Shown here: positions 10,801 through 19,164 of the stretch, piece by piece
How positions within the stretch are numbered: the first letter of the stretch is position 1
How the letters are laid out: every line of letters begins with the position of its first letter
Assembly (NCBI GenBank): GCA_035341665.1
Contig: DAOQVR010000016.1
Location: forward strand, 1-64,000
Direction of reading: 5' to 3'
DNA: 64,000 nt
DNA from: DAOQVR01 sp035341665
Lineage (GTDB): Bacteria > Chloroflexota > Anaerolineae > JAAYZQ01
Translations under genes and position numbers: made by a program
The notes under the pieces: model-generated
Database searches by the model: none
What the model was told of the DNA's origin: nothing
The model's input: only the letters and a program-made list of their open reading frames with translations

Positions 10801-11149
10801 TGGCGGGTGGGCACGCTCCTTCAGTCTGCCGGAGGACACGCACCTGGTCCTGTCGCTCTGGTACAACTTGACCCAGTCGCCGGACTACGAGAGCGATGAA
10901 TACAGCCAGGCCCTTCTCAGCGTCGACGGGACCCTGTACGGCGTGCCGCCGACCGACTACCTGGCCCAGATCGCGGGCAACGGGAACGGCGGCATTCCCG
11001 AAACCACCGGCTGGCGTCTCTTCCAGGTCGACCTGGGCACGCTGCCGGCAGGCGACCATTCCCTCGTCATCGGCGGCTACAACAACCGGAAAAGCTACGC
11101 CAACGAGTGGACGGAGGTGCTGATCGACGACGTGCTGCTCGCGCCCTAG
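7883..11149 (+). CDS. Secreted M28 peptidase with duplicated lectin-like module (copy 2)
   Basis: A 1088-aa paralogue of the preceding gene. I chose the ATG at 7883 because AAGGAGG sits 8 nt upstream. The in-frame ATG at 7865 lies upstream of that Shine-Dalgarno sequence, and a GTG reading from 7751 would cross the promoter. Signal peptide at 1-36 (LLLAIALLVLPSASASG), lectin-like module at about 40-215, M28 domain at about 218-540 with all ligands (GHLDGRG, DDDGSA, WDKEEVGLYGS, VTHDMILYD, DDTPFHNYC). Then come two tandem Ig-like repeats instead of four, and a MAM/choice-of-anchor-like sandwich at about 716-905. A second copy of the N-terminal lectin-like module ends the protein (913-1088: FDADAEGFAFADDPF...LIDDVLLAP). 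Parts of the N-terminal coding DNA are almost identical to copy 1, pointing to recent duplication. Confidence 0.93.
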   Translation: MCETNRLHRRQGVLGLLLAIALLVLPSASASGAAPDATLLSATFDGSAEGFVYVDDAFGTSQPGYASGSWGSGYGYSGGGLRVLVGGVDANTITGMSGGWTTTLNLADSESGVLLTFRYRMTTPTYYEYDEYSRVLVKVDETQYGRGAKPYVDHIGGDGDSTGPATHDTEWHQQEVYLGDLSAGSHTLVFGAYNSKKNASNEQTTAYFDDVLVTSGNAAPAASDAQQLVNRVDINQFLGYLQGVAQFDDRCRLSGCDPTDYYDALAWAEGLLQGLGYTTVRHNFNYNGNTGTNLWATKVGTVTPTQMYMISGHLDGRGGGDAFDDDGSAVALLLEIARVLSSADVTTDKSVRFLFWDKEEVGLYGSYGYVQDRRLLQGSLDEPTWLGLVTHDMILYDHGVGSVTAQQSPYADLDVEWRDGTTYASQSMALALGWRYVNGTYSTDYPANAANNSTNTDDTPFHNYCPSISVRENRRGVSGEWINPYYHKTTDVEGSYARDDDADGKRDDIELGYNAVQATLGLIAELAGAHVAAGNHTPVANPQSVMTPEDTPLAITLTGSDPDGDPITFEVTSEPAHGTLSGDAPHLTYAPAADYNGPDAFTFVANDGHLTSSPATVSISVTPVNDPPVAYPQSVVTQVDAPVAITLTAYDPDGDPLTFITGGGPTNGVLSGTPPSLTYTPAPGYVGPDSFLFLVRDATTRSPSVTVKIKVSPNVYALPFVDTFEANLGWTVNPDGTDTAIRGRWQRGDPEPTALDGPKQLDAFSGDNDLVTGRFAGSDANSNDIDGGVTSIRSPMIQLPDDPGQQITLSFRYYLSHGSNSSSADYFRVQVVGSSRTTVLELRGSNSDVDAAWAEYSVSLDGFAGQQVYLLVQAADLVFGSQGEEESLLAPGDSLVEAAIDDVSIVQAPRETPIIDATFDADAEGFAFADDPFRGTAQPAYSDGAWASDGGHDGGALRVVVGGVDNAVVEGMSGGWARSFSLPEDTHLVLSLWYNLTQSPDYESDEYSQALLSVDGTLYGVPPTDYLAQIAGNGNGGIPETTGWRLFQVDLGTLPAGDHSLVIGGYNNRKSYANEWTEVLIDDVLLAP

Positions 11150-11300
11150 GATCCGGGCCTCCTTGACGCCACGCACGCCAAGGGCCCTTCACTGCGCCGT
11201 CTCGTCGACGGGTGGAGCCGCACCCGGGATCTCGCGAAGAGATGCCTGCTCGGCTTCACCCGGTCTGGTGTGCTTCCCCCCTGCACGCCGCACGCGTCAC

Positions 11301-11329
11301 TTGACAGCGGCAACTGCCTGTGTTACACT
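11301..11329 (+). promoter_or_regulatory. Sigma70-type promoter for the SdrD-like protein
   Basis: TTGACA (11301-11306), 17-bp spacer, TACACT (11324-11329). The region 11150-11300 before it shows no gene. Confidence 0.8.
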
Positions 11330-11335
11330 GTAGTT

Positions 11336-11644
11336 GAGCATCAACTCCAGCCCCCAACTTGGGCTTAGTCCGTGGCGCCGCTTGCGGCCGGCCAACTGTA
11401 ATACGACCTGAAAGGTGCATGCGGTAAGCTTCCGGCTAGGGGAAGTACCGCCTACACGCAGCACATGAACAGAGGCATACCACTGGGGAACCCGGAATGG
11501 AGCCCGGCTCGCTAGCAGCCGGCCGAGGCGCAGATAGGTCCCCCGTGACCGGAGGCGCGCTCAGGAGCGGCCTAGAGAGACAGCCGGGGCGTCCGGCAAG
11601 GCCAATTGGCACTGGTTCGTGCAATTGCATAGAGGAGGGCATCG
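11336..11644 (+). promoter_or_regulatory. Long structured 5' leader of the SdrD-like gene
   Basis: About 310 nt separate the predicted transcription start from the ATG at 11645, with no convincing ORF. Visible hairpins include AGTTG/CAACT near 11332-11346, a GCCC/GGGC stem near 11355, and a compound stem near 11425-11455 built from GCGGTA/TACCGC enclosing CTTCC/GGAAG. No known riboswitch consensus was recognised. It ends in a good GAGGAGG Shine-Dalgarno sequence. Confidence 0.4.
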
Positions 11645-14600
11645 ATGACAGCTAGAGGACAGGTTGCGTTGGCCGCCAGGATGCTCCTGGCACTCGTATT
11701 CCTGCTGGGCATTTCGCCCCTTCCGGGCAGCCTGGCACAGGACGTGCTCGTGGCGCAGGCGAGCGACGACGCTGCGCCTCCCGGGCAGATCCTCGTCAAT
11801 CCCGCCCCCGTGCAGGTCTACTACGTCCCCCTGCCCGAGGACGATCTGCTTAGGCTCTTTGATGAGGATGATGCTGCGGGGGGGACGTTCCCCGATCCGG
11901 TGAGTCCCATCCGAAGCATCACCTCGATCTCAATCGGCGCGAGCGGGACGCTGGTCTACTGGGATCAGTGGGAGGACGCTGGCTACGACGCCGACATGGC
12001 CAACCCGGGCGCCAATACCTACGACGCCAGCACCAACCCCGACGGCACGCAGATCTGGGGCGACGGCGTGCTGGCCAACGGCTGTCCCCCCAGCGTCAAC
12101 AACGTGCCCAACCCCTGCCTGGCGCCGGCAGATGACCAGTTTGCCTACGGCGACGTGATCATTCTCGACAACGATGTCCCAGTAGCCTCGGCTACCAACG
12201 TCGCCAACGTCCTCGATACCTTCAGCACCGTTGCTTACAACAACAACAATGGGGATCAGAACTGGGCATCCGACTGGACAGAAGTCGGCACGGGTGAAAA
12301 CAACCCGGCGACTGGGCGCATCCTGATCACTGGCAACGCACTTCGGTTCGCCGACGTGGACCTTGACGACTACATTTGGCGCGCGGTCCGCATGCCTGCC
12401 GCCGGCTACGTTCCGCTAAAGTTTACGATCGGATACAGCGGAGTGGAGACCACTGGCGACACCTTCAGCGTCGATGTGTCGCCCGATGGCGGAGCCAACT
12501 GGTACGACGCAGCCACCTACGGCAACGGGAGCCTCCCGGGGAACGGATCGAGTCAGGAGATAGATATCTCCGACTACGCCGGTCCGGACACCAGGGTTCG
12601 CTTCTACCAGGACAACAGCCCAGATGCAGGAGAATACTGGTACGTCGATGACGTCGAGGTCGAGTTCGGATCCTACTACCGCGATTCAAACCGAATATTC
12701 TTCGATGGTAGGGACAAGTTTGGTACAAGCGTAGCCGTCGCCGTTACCCGTGGCGCATTTCCGCTTTCTCCCGGCTCGGTCATGGCCGGCGCGAGCGAGG
12801 TGCTCGACACCAGCCGTTGGGGAACGACCTACGAGGCGCCGCTGGGCGAGAACACGTCCGACCTCGCCACCAACGCCTTCCAGGACGTGCGCTGGTTCAT
12901 CATGGCCGGTGCCGGAGGCGCCACGATCAGCGTCGACGTCGACGGCAGCGGAGCGATTGCGCCTGTGAACTACACACTGGCCGAGGGCGCCAAGCAGCAG
13001 GTGGACGGGATCCTCATGGGCGCGACGCTGAGTGTAACCACGGGCGGTGCGGTGCAGGTCCACTCGATGGCGGCCGACGTGGACGACACCTTCGAGTTCC
13101 GCTGGGACGCCCTTCTCCCGCGCGACGTCTGGAGCAACGAGTACTACACCCCCGTTGGCACCCAATACAACACAACGAACTACTCAGGCTGCACCGAGGT
13201 GGAGGCGTACAATCCCAACGGCACCACCATCACCGTGAATTACGACTTGCGACCGACTGGAGGTACTGGGAGCTTCACCGTTCCGACGAAGACAACCGCA
13301 ACCGGCCAGACGACACCCGCGACTCCCCTGGTCACCAACAACAACGGTGGGCGCTACTGGTCGTCCGGCGGCGAGGACTTTCTCCCCATCTCGGTCACGG
13401 ACTGCACCCGCGACACCAGCGGCACCGACGGCCGGCTCTTTGACTGGGGTAACCCGCTCTTCCCCCTCGAGAACCTGACGCCCGAGGTGCTGGTGGGCTG
13501 GGCGCCCGGCTGCTCCAACGAGAGCCTGCTGGGCATCTGCGAAGATGCGGATATCACGACCAACAACTTCAGCCGCAGCGTGGTCTGGGTCAGCCCCATT
13601 GCCACTACCATCATCTACGTCGACACCGACGGCAGCGGCATCACGTGCCCCGGGGGGGCCGGCGCTGATCAGACCATCAACCCGGCAACAGCCCTGAATT
13701 CCTACAAGATCGACGATGACCCCAGCGTCGCCAACACGGTACGCGACGACTTTGGCACAGCCTCATACAGCAACAACAACGGGACGCAGAACTGGAGTAC
13801 CAGCTGGAGCGAGACGGGAGATGACGGTTCGCCAACCGCGGGCAGCATCTACATTACGGGGGGCACGCTGCGCTTCCGCGACGTCGGGACCAACCAGGAG
13901 GCCGGCGACAGCATCCAGCGCCAGGCCAACCTCTCGGGGCAGATCTTTGCCGATCTCACCTTCCAACTGACCTCGTCCGGAAACCTGGACGCGGATGACG
14001 ACCTCGCAGTGGATATCTCGCTGGACGGCGGAGCCACTTGGCGCACCCTCCAGGTGTTCCAGGACGACCCGACGACCAGCACGCAGGTGAAGGCGATCAT
14101 CGTAACCCCCTATGCCTCTGCCAACACGCGGATCCGCTTCCGACTGGTGGATGAACTGGAGACCGGAAAGTATTGGAACATCGACCAGGTCCAGATCAAG
14201 TACGCCCCCGACGGCGACTATGACATGACGGGGGCGCGCATCCTCACCTGCGACGGCACCAAGATCGCCGCCGCGTGGGGACAGGACCCGGCGCGCTCCG
14301 GAGGCAACGACGAGGAGGCGCTCGACATGGGCACCGGCATCGCCCCCTTCGGCGCCATCATCCAGATGTCCAAGTCGGTGGACAGGACCTGGGTCTCGCC
14401 CGGGGGCGAGGTCGTCTACACCTACCTGGTAACCAACCCGGCCGCGACGGCCCAGAGCGTCACCAACGTGACCGTGCCGGATGACAAGTGCTCACCTACC
14501 TATTACGTGAGCGGCGACAACGGCAACGGCGCGCTGGACGCCGGCGAGACCTGGACCTTCCAGTGTGTCTCGCACATCTTTGTCGACACCGTCAACGTGG

Positions 14601-17302
14601 CCTACGCCACGGGCAAGGTCGGCGACCTGACGCTCACCACCGCCCCGGACGAGGCCTTCGTGCGCGTCACCGGCGCCATCGGCGACTATGTCTGGGTCGA
14701 CGAGGACGGAGACGGCGACCAGGACGCCGGCGAGCCGGGCATCCCCAACGTCAAGCTGACCCTCACGGGCACCGCCTTTGATGGCACCCCCATCACGATG
14801 GTCACCTACACCGACGCCTCAGGCGGCTACGTCTTCCAGGACGTGCCGCCCGGTACCTACACCGTGACCGTCGACCAGAACACCGTGCCGGCCGGCCTGC
14901 GTGATAACCGCACTTACGACGAGGACGGCATTGCCACCCCGCACAGCTCGACCGTCACGCTCGGCTCCGGCGAAGAGCACATGACCGCCGACTTTGGCTA
15001 CAACTGGAGCACCACGACGGAGACGAACAACCCCGTGCAGGGCTCCACCGGCGCCATCGGCGACCGCGTCTGGATCGACGCGGACGGGCAGGGCGACCAG
15101 GACCCCGAGGAGGTCGGGCTCTACAATGTCAAGGTGGAGCTGTACACCGCGGGGCCGGACGGCCTGTTCGGGACGGCGGACGACGTGCTGGCCGCGACGA
15201 CGTACACCGACCACAACGGCAACTACATCTTCGATGGGCTTCCTGCAGGCGCCTACGTCGTCGAGGTAAACGATGGGGTGCCGCCCGCCGGGTATGCCCA
15301 GACCGGTGACCCCGACGGCACGCTCGACAACAAGACGACCGACCCGATCGTGCTCGCCCCGGGCGACGTCTACCTCAACGCCGACTTTGGCTACCAGCCA
15401 ACGGGCGCTTCGGGCACCATCGGCGACACGGTGTGGCTGGACGCGGACCGCGACGGGATCCAGGACGCGGGCGAGAACGGCATCGCGCAGGTGACCGTGG
15501 CGCTCGTCAAGGACCTGAACGGCAACGGCGTTTGGGATGTGGGTGAGCCGATCATCGCCACCGACATCACCGATGAGAGCGGCCTCTACAGCTTCAAGGG
15601 CCTGCCGCTGGACGATGGCGGGGGCGACGGCGACGCCGACTACCTGGTGTGGGTCAACGACACGGCCAACGTGCTGAACGAGCTGGATCCCGTCTACGAC
15701 AAGGACGGAGGCGCGCTGCCCGCAAACGGAGGGGCGCCGATCGGCGCCGCCTCCAGCACCGTGCTGGGGCTCAGCGCCGCCAGTCTGTCGGCAGCGGCGC
15801 CGACGGATAACACCCAGGACTTTGGCTACGCTCCGCCGCCTGCGGCCACCGGCACCGGAGTCATCGGCGACACGATCTGGCTCGACCGGGACGGGGGCAA
15901 CGACTACGACCCGGGCGAGGGGCTGGAGGGCGTGACCGTGGAGCTGCTGGACGGCAACGGCAACGTCATCCGGCGCACGGTCACCGACGAAAACGGGAAC
16001 TACTACTTCGGCGGCCTGCCCACGACCGGAGGCGTAACCTATACGGTGCGAGTGGTCACAAGCACGCTGCCGAACGGCGGCGTCGGCCTGACCAACACAG
16101 TCGATCCGGAGAGCGATGCCAACAGCCAGTCCACGGTAACGCTGACCGACCTCAGCCCGATCGACCTGAATCGCGACTTTGCCTACCGGGACACCACGCC
16201 AAACTCCGTCGGCGGCACGCTCTGGGAGGACCTCGATGCCGACGGGACACAGGATGGCAGCGAAACGACCATCTTCCCGGGTGTGACCGTCGCCCTGTAC
16301 GAGGACACCAACAACGACGGCAAGCTGGACGGCGGCGACAAGCTGGTCGGCACGACCACGACCGACTCCAGCGGCCACTACAGCTTCACGGGCCTGCCGG
16401 ACGGCAACTACATCGTCGACGTCACGGATGAGGAGAACCTGCTGGACGGCTACTGGCACTCTCTGGGCACCCAGGGCGAGGCCGACGACGGCCAGTCCAA
16501 GGTCGACCCCTACGTCATCTCCCTCTCGGGCGGCGAGAACCGCGACACGGTCGACTTTGGCTACTACATCCAGCCGGCCGGTCTGGGCAACTATGTGTGG
16601 AACGACGCCGACTACGACGGCATCCAGGATGTTGGGGAAGCAGGCATCCCCGGCGTCGTCGTCACTCTGACCATCACCTGGCCTAACGGCGCGGGCACGA
16701 CGGTGCTCAAGACGGTGACCGACGCCAACGGCTACTACAGCTTTGACAACCTACTGCTGGACGAGGACCTGGACGGCACCGGCACCGGCGAGCCGACGTA
16801 CGCCATCTCGGTGGCGCCGCCGGCCGGCTGGGTGGCCAGCCCGGCAGGCATGGGTTCGGACCGGGGTGCTGACTCGGGTCTGTTCACCGGCGAGGTGGTC
16901 AACACCACCGAGGGCAGCTACAACGACACCTATGACTATGGCTTCTACTACTACCCAACGGGCGTCAAGCTGAGCTACTTCCGGGCAACGATGGTCAGTG
17001 ACGGCGTCACGCTGGAGTGGGAGACGACCGAGGAGATCGACAACGTCGGCTTCAACCTGTATCGAGCAAGGCGACCGCTGGGCGACATGGCGCGACTCAA
17101 CGAGCAGATGATCCCGACTCAGGTCCTCCCAGGGTCTCCTTTCGGAGCACGCTACACCTGGACGGATTCGACGGCGCGCCCTGGGATCGTCTACTTCTAC
17201 TGGCTCGAGTCGGTGGATGTCTATGGAGTGACCGCCCTGTACGGCCCGTACCAGTCGCTTCCGGCTACACCGGGGATCAGCCCCAGCACCGGCGCACCTT
17301 AG
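11645..17302 (+). CDS. Giant secreted SdrD B-domain/DUF11 adhesin-like protein
   Basis: An 1885-aa exported protein, probably surface-associated. GAGGAGG precedes the ATG. Signal peptide at 1-32. Residues about 55-690 form an N-terminal region (VYYVPLPEDD...YWDQWEDGY-type motif). It is interrupted by an inserted beta-sandwich at about 190-342 (NNNGDQNWASDWTE...WYVDDVEVEFG). A related sandwich lies at about 690-857 (NNNGTQNWSTSWSE...NIDQVQIKY). A DUF11-like domain follows (VDRTWVSPGGEVVYTYLV). Next are six SdrD-B/Cna-B-like domains beginning near nucleotides 14685, 15055, 15415, 15860, 16210 and 16590. Each carries an IGDxVWxDxDxDGxQD calcium-site-like motif and YxFxxLPxGxY. The last roughly 100 residues are the WETTEEIDNVGFNLYRA module also seen on the M14 (1442) and S8 (31323) peptidases. 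No LPXTG anchor is visible. Confidence 0.92.
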   Translation: MTARGQVALAARMLLALVFLLGISPLPGSLAQDVLVAQASDDAAPPGQILVNPAPVQVYYVPLPEDDLLRLFDEDDAAGGTFPDPVSPIRSITSISIGASGTLVYWDQWEDAGYDADMANPGANTYDASTNPDGTQIWGDGVLANGCPPSVNNVPNPCLAPADDQFAYGDVIILDNDVPVASATNVANVLDTFSTVAYNNNNGDQNWASDWTEVGTGENNPATGRILITGNALRFADVDLDDYIWRAVRMPAAGYVPLKFTIGYSGVETTGDTFSVDVSPDGGANWYDAATYGNGSLPGNGSSQEIDISDYAGPDTRVRFYQDNSPDAGEYWYVDDVEVEFGSYYRDSNRIFFDGRDKFGTSVAVAVTRGAFPLSPGSVMAGASEVLDTSRWGTTYEAPLGENTSDLATNAFQDVRWFIMAGAGGATISVDVDGSGAIAPVNYTLAEGAKQQVDGILMGATLSVTTGGAVQVHSMAADVDDTFEFRWDALLPRDVWSNEYYTPVGTQYNTTNYSGCTEVEAYNPNGTTITVNYDLRPTGGTGSFTVPTKTTATGQTTPATPLVTNNNGGRYWSSGGEDFLPISVTDCTRDTSGTDGRLFDWGNPLFPLENLTPEVLVGWAPGCSNESLLGICEDADITTNNFSRSVVWVSPIATTIIYVDTDGSGITCPGGAGADQTINPATALNSYKIDDDPSVANTVRDDFGTASYSNNNGTQNWSTSWSETGDDGSPTAGSIYITGGTLRFRDVGTNQEAGDSIQRQANLSGQIFADLTFQLTSSGNLDADDDLAVDISLDGGATWRTLQVFQDDPTTSTQVKAIIVTPYASANTRIRFRLVDELETGKYWNIDQVQIKYAPDGDYDMTGARILTCDGTKIAAAWGQDPARSGGNDEEALDMGTGIAPFGAIIQMSKSVDRTWVSPGGEVVYTYLVTNPAATAQSVTNVTVPDDKCSPTYYVSGDNGNGALDAGETWTFQCVSHIFVDTVNVAYATGKVGDLTLTTAPDEAFVRVTGAIGDYVWVDEDGDGDQDAGEPGIPNVKLTLTGTAFDGTPITMVTYTDASGGYVFQDVPPGTYTVTVDQNTVPAGLRDNRTYDEDGIATPHSSTVTLGSGEEHMTADFGYNWSTTTETNNPVQGSTGAIGDRVWIDADGQGDQDPEEVGLYNVKVELYTAGPDGLFGTADDVLAATTYTDHNGNYIFDGLPAGAYVVEVNDGVPPAGYAQTGDPDGTLDNKTTDPIVLAPGDVYLNADFGYQPTGASGTIGDTVWLDADRDGIQDAGENGIAQVTVALVKDLNGNGVWDVGEPIIATDITDESGLYSFKGLPLDDGGGDGDADYLVWVNDTANVLNELDPVYDKDGGALPANGGAPIGAASSTVLGLSAASLSAAAPTDNTQDFGYAPPPAATGTGVIGDTIWLDRDGGNDYDPGEGLEGVTVELLDGNGNVIRRTVTDENGNYYFGGLPTTGGVTYTVRVVTSTLPNGGVGLTNTVDPESDANSQSTVTLTDLSPIDLNRDFAYRDTTPNSVGGTLWEDLDADGTQDGSETTIFPGVTVALYEDTNNDGKLDGGDKLVGTTTTDSSGHYSFTGLPDGNYIVDVTDEENLLDGYWHSLGTQGEADDGQSKVDPYVISLSGGENRDTVDFGYYIQPAGLGNYVWNDADYDGIQDVGEAGIPGVVVTLTITWPNGAGTTVLKTVTDANGYYSFDNLLLDEDLDGTGTGEPTYAISVAPPAGWVASPAGMGSDRGADSGLFTGEVVNTTEGSYNDTYDYGFYYYPTGVKLSYFRATMVSDGVTLEWETTEEIDNVGFNLYRARRPLGDMARLNEQMIPTQVLPGSPFGARYTWTDSTARPGIVYFYWLESVDVYGVTALYGPYQSLPATPGISPSTGAP

Positions 17303-17346
17303 GCGGGAGCACCGTGCCCCGGGACGCGCGGCGGTGCCTCGGGCAA

Positions 17347-17398
17347 CGGGCGGGAACTGTAGCTGGAGACGGGCTCGGTTCCCGCCCGCGGGGGTGCC
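17347..17398 (+). terminator. Hairpin after the SdrD-like gene
   Basis: An 11-bp perfect stem CGGGCGGGAAC (17347-17357) pairs with 17388-17398. There is no U-tract, so terminator function is uncertain. Confidence 0.45.
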
Positions 17399-17443
17399 TG
17401 AGCCGCCCCGCGGAGCGGCACAGGGATCACCGGTCCGGCCAGG

Positions 17444-17473
17444 TTGACGGCAGTCCGGGGTTTGTGATAGGAT
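17444..17473 (+). promoter_or_regulatory. Candidate promoter of the RiPP-like operon
   Basis: TTGACG (17444-17449), 18-bp spacer, TAGGAT (17468-17473). The predicted start lies within a few nt of the ATG at 17483, so the first transcript may be almost leaderless. Confidence 0.5.
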
Positions 17474-17482
17474 GGATATGGA

Positions 17483-17701
17483 ATGATGCGGGTCACGAGC
17501 ACCCCCTGCAGCTCGGCGGCTTTTGCGCGACTGAGCGCCGAGACCCTGGGCGCAGGAGTCCTTCTCCGCCTCCGGGCAAGGGGAACAAGCATGTGCCCGC
17601 TGGTGCGGGATGGGGACATCCTGCTTGCCCGGCCCCTGCGCGACGGCCTGTCGCGGGTCCGAGACATCGCCCTGAGCAGAATCGACGAGGACCGGGCATA
17701 G
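17483..17701 (+). pseudogene. Truncated S24/S26 signal-peptidase-like ORF
   Basis: A 72-aa ORF that matches only the N-terminal half of the S24/S26 peptidase at 24168. It has the nucleophile block GTSMCPLVRDGDILLARPL (compare GDSMAPLVRHGDTLSVEPL) and RVRDIALSR (compare RAGDVVLFR). It then stops before the region holding the catalytic His (HRV in the intact copy). It ends 11 nt before the PqqD gene, whose Shine-Dalgarno overlaps the stop codon. A deletion or frameshift is likely, although a small non-catalytic protein cannot be excluded. Its position suggests an S26-type peptidase was once the first gene of the RiPP operon. Confidence 0.65.
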
Positions 17702-17712
17702 GAGGCTCCAGG

Positions 17713-18003
17713 TTGGGTCAAGAGCAGGCTCGTTACGAGAGGAATCCGACCTTCATCTTCCGGCGCATCGTGGATGAGGCGGTACTGGTGCCCATCCACC
17801 GGGACGTGGCCGACATGGAGTGCATCTACACGCTGAATGATGTCGCAGCCTTTCTCTGGAGCCGCCTGGAAGCGCCGGCCAGTCTCGATCAGCTGCAGGC
17901 TGCGGTACTGGAGGAGTATGCTGCGGAGCCGGAGGCGGTTGCCTCCGACTTGCCCGACTTTCTCGAGGAGATGGTGTCTGTGGGCGCCATCCGAAGGCTC
18001 TAG
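17713..18003 (+). CDS. PqqD-family peptide chaperone (RRE)
   Basis: A 96-aa PqqD-like protein. The TTG at 17713 is chosen because GGAGG lies 7 nt upstream (17701-17705). Longer in-frame readings run back into the previous genes. It has the PqqD fold signature: a beta-rich N-terminus (TFIFRRIVDEAVLVP), the conserved YTLNDVAAFLWSRLE segment, and a C-terminal helical part with DLPDFLEEMVSVGAIRRL. In characterised RiPP systems, PqqD domains bind the leader of the precursor peptide and hand it to a radical SAM enzyme. Here the radical SAM gene begins 3 nt downstream and a precursor-like peptide follows it, so the same role is inferred. Confidence 0.88.
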   Translation: MGQEQARYERNPTFIFRRIVDEAVLVPIHRDVADMECIYTLNDVAAFLWSRLEAPASLDQLQAAVLEEYAAEPEAVASDLPDFLEEMVSVGAIRRL

Positions 18004-18006
18004 GCT

Positions 18007-19164
18007 GTGGACTGCCTCACCTATCCCGAAGTCACCATGGATGAGCTGAGCGAGGAGCTGCTCGGGCAGCTGAGCGGCCGAAGGCACCCGTTCCTCGGCA
18101 CGCTCGAGCTGACAGAGCGCTGCAACCTGTCCTGCATCCACTGCTTCATCAACCAACCGGCGGGCAGCCGGGAGGCGAGGGAGCTGGAGCTGAGCACGGC
18201 CGAGGTGCAGCGCATCCTGGACGAGATCGCGGCGGCGGGGTGCCTGTACCTGGTGCTCACCGGCGGCGAGGTCCTGCTTCGGCCCGACTTTCAGGAGATC
18301 TACCTGCACGCCAAGCGGAAGGGCCTGCTGGTCTCGTTCTTCACCAACGGCACGCTGCTGACTCGGGAGCTGGCTGACCTTCTCGCAGAGTGGCCGCCCT
18401 CGTCGGTCTCGATCTCGCTCTACGGCACGACGCAGGAGACCTACGAGCGGGTCACCGGCGTGCCCGGCTCCTTCGAGCGCTGCATGCGGGGCATCGACCT
18501 GCTCCTCGAAAGAGGGGTGCGGCTGGGCCTCAAGTCTGTGATCTTGCAGACCAACCGCCACGAGCTGCCGGCCGTGAAGGCCTTTGCAGCCGAACGTGGG
18601 CTCAAGGTCCACACGGACGCGCTCCTCTGGCCGCGGCTCAACGGCGACGAGATGCCTGCGGGAGTCCGGCTGCCGGTGGAGGAGGTCATGGCCCTCGAGC
18701 GCGCCGAGCCTGAGCGCCGGGAGGAGTGGCTGGCGATGCACGACCGTCTTGGCGGCGCCATGGTCCGCTCCGAGTATGTGTACACCTGCGGGGCCGGCTC
18801 GCGGAGCTTTCACGTGGACAGCGCCGGCAGGCTGGGCATGTGCCTGATGGCCCGCCGCCCTGCCTATGACCTTCGCCTCGGCACCTTCCGGCAGGGCTGG
18901 GAGGATTTTCTGGGGGAACTGGTCCGCTCGCAGCGGCAGCAGGAGACTGCCTGCCGCAGGTGCAGCGCCGGAGCTCTCTGCATCCAGTGCCCGGGCTGGT
19001 CGCAGGCCGTCCATGGCGACAGCGAGACACCGGTCGAGGCCATCTGCCAGATGGGCCGCCTGCGGGCGGCCGAGCTGCTCGGCACGCCTGCGGACCGGCC
19101 TGCCGTGGCGGACGCCGCGCATCGCGTCACTACACTGCATCGACAAGTGGAGGATAATAGATGA
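18007..19164 (+). CDS. Radical SAM/SPASM peptide-modifying enzyme
   Basis: A 385-aa protein (GTG at 18007; ATG at 18037 is an alternative). The radical SAM cluster motif CNLSCIHC gives C39, C43 and C46 in the CX3CX2C arrangement, followed by the GGE motif (LTGGEVLL). The C-terminal SPASM region starts at CGAGSRSFHVDSAGRLGMC and continues with a CRRC, CIQCPG and final C pattern, enough for one or two auxiliary iron-sulfur clusters. This layout is typical of enzymes that install thioether, C-C or related links on ribosomal peptides. The gene lies between PqqD (3-nt gap) and a 52-aa peptide gene that overlaps its stop codon (ATGA). That argues for a dedicated RiPP maturase. The exact chemistry cannot be told from sequence alone. 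Confidence 0.93.
   Translation: MDCLTYPEVTMDELSEELLGQLSGRRHPFLGTLELTERCNLSCIHCFINQPAGSREARELELSTAEVQRILDEIAAAGCLYLVLTGGEVLLRPDFQEIYLHAKRKGLLVSFFTNGTLLTRELADLLAEWPPSSVSISLYGTTQETYERVTGVPGSFERCMRGIDLLLERGVRLGLKSVILQTNRHELPAVKAFAAERGLKVHTDALLWPRLNGDEMPAGVRLPVEEVMALERAEPERREEWLAMHDRLGGAMVRSEYVYTCGAGSRSFHVDSAGRLGMCLMARRPAYDLRLGTFRQGWEDFLGELVRSQRQQETACRRCSAGALCIQCPGWSQAVHGDSETPVEAICQMGRLRAAELLGTPADRPAVADAAHRVTTLHRQVEDNR

Noticed and set aside
14819..16459. 546-codon minus-strand frame inside the SdrD-like gene
   Set aside because: Shadow of the repeated SdrD-B domains. It looks repetitive only because the sense strand is.
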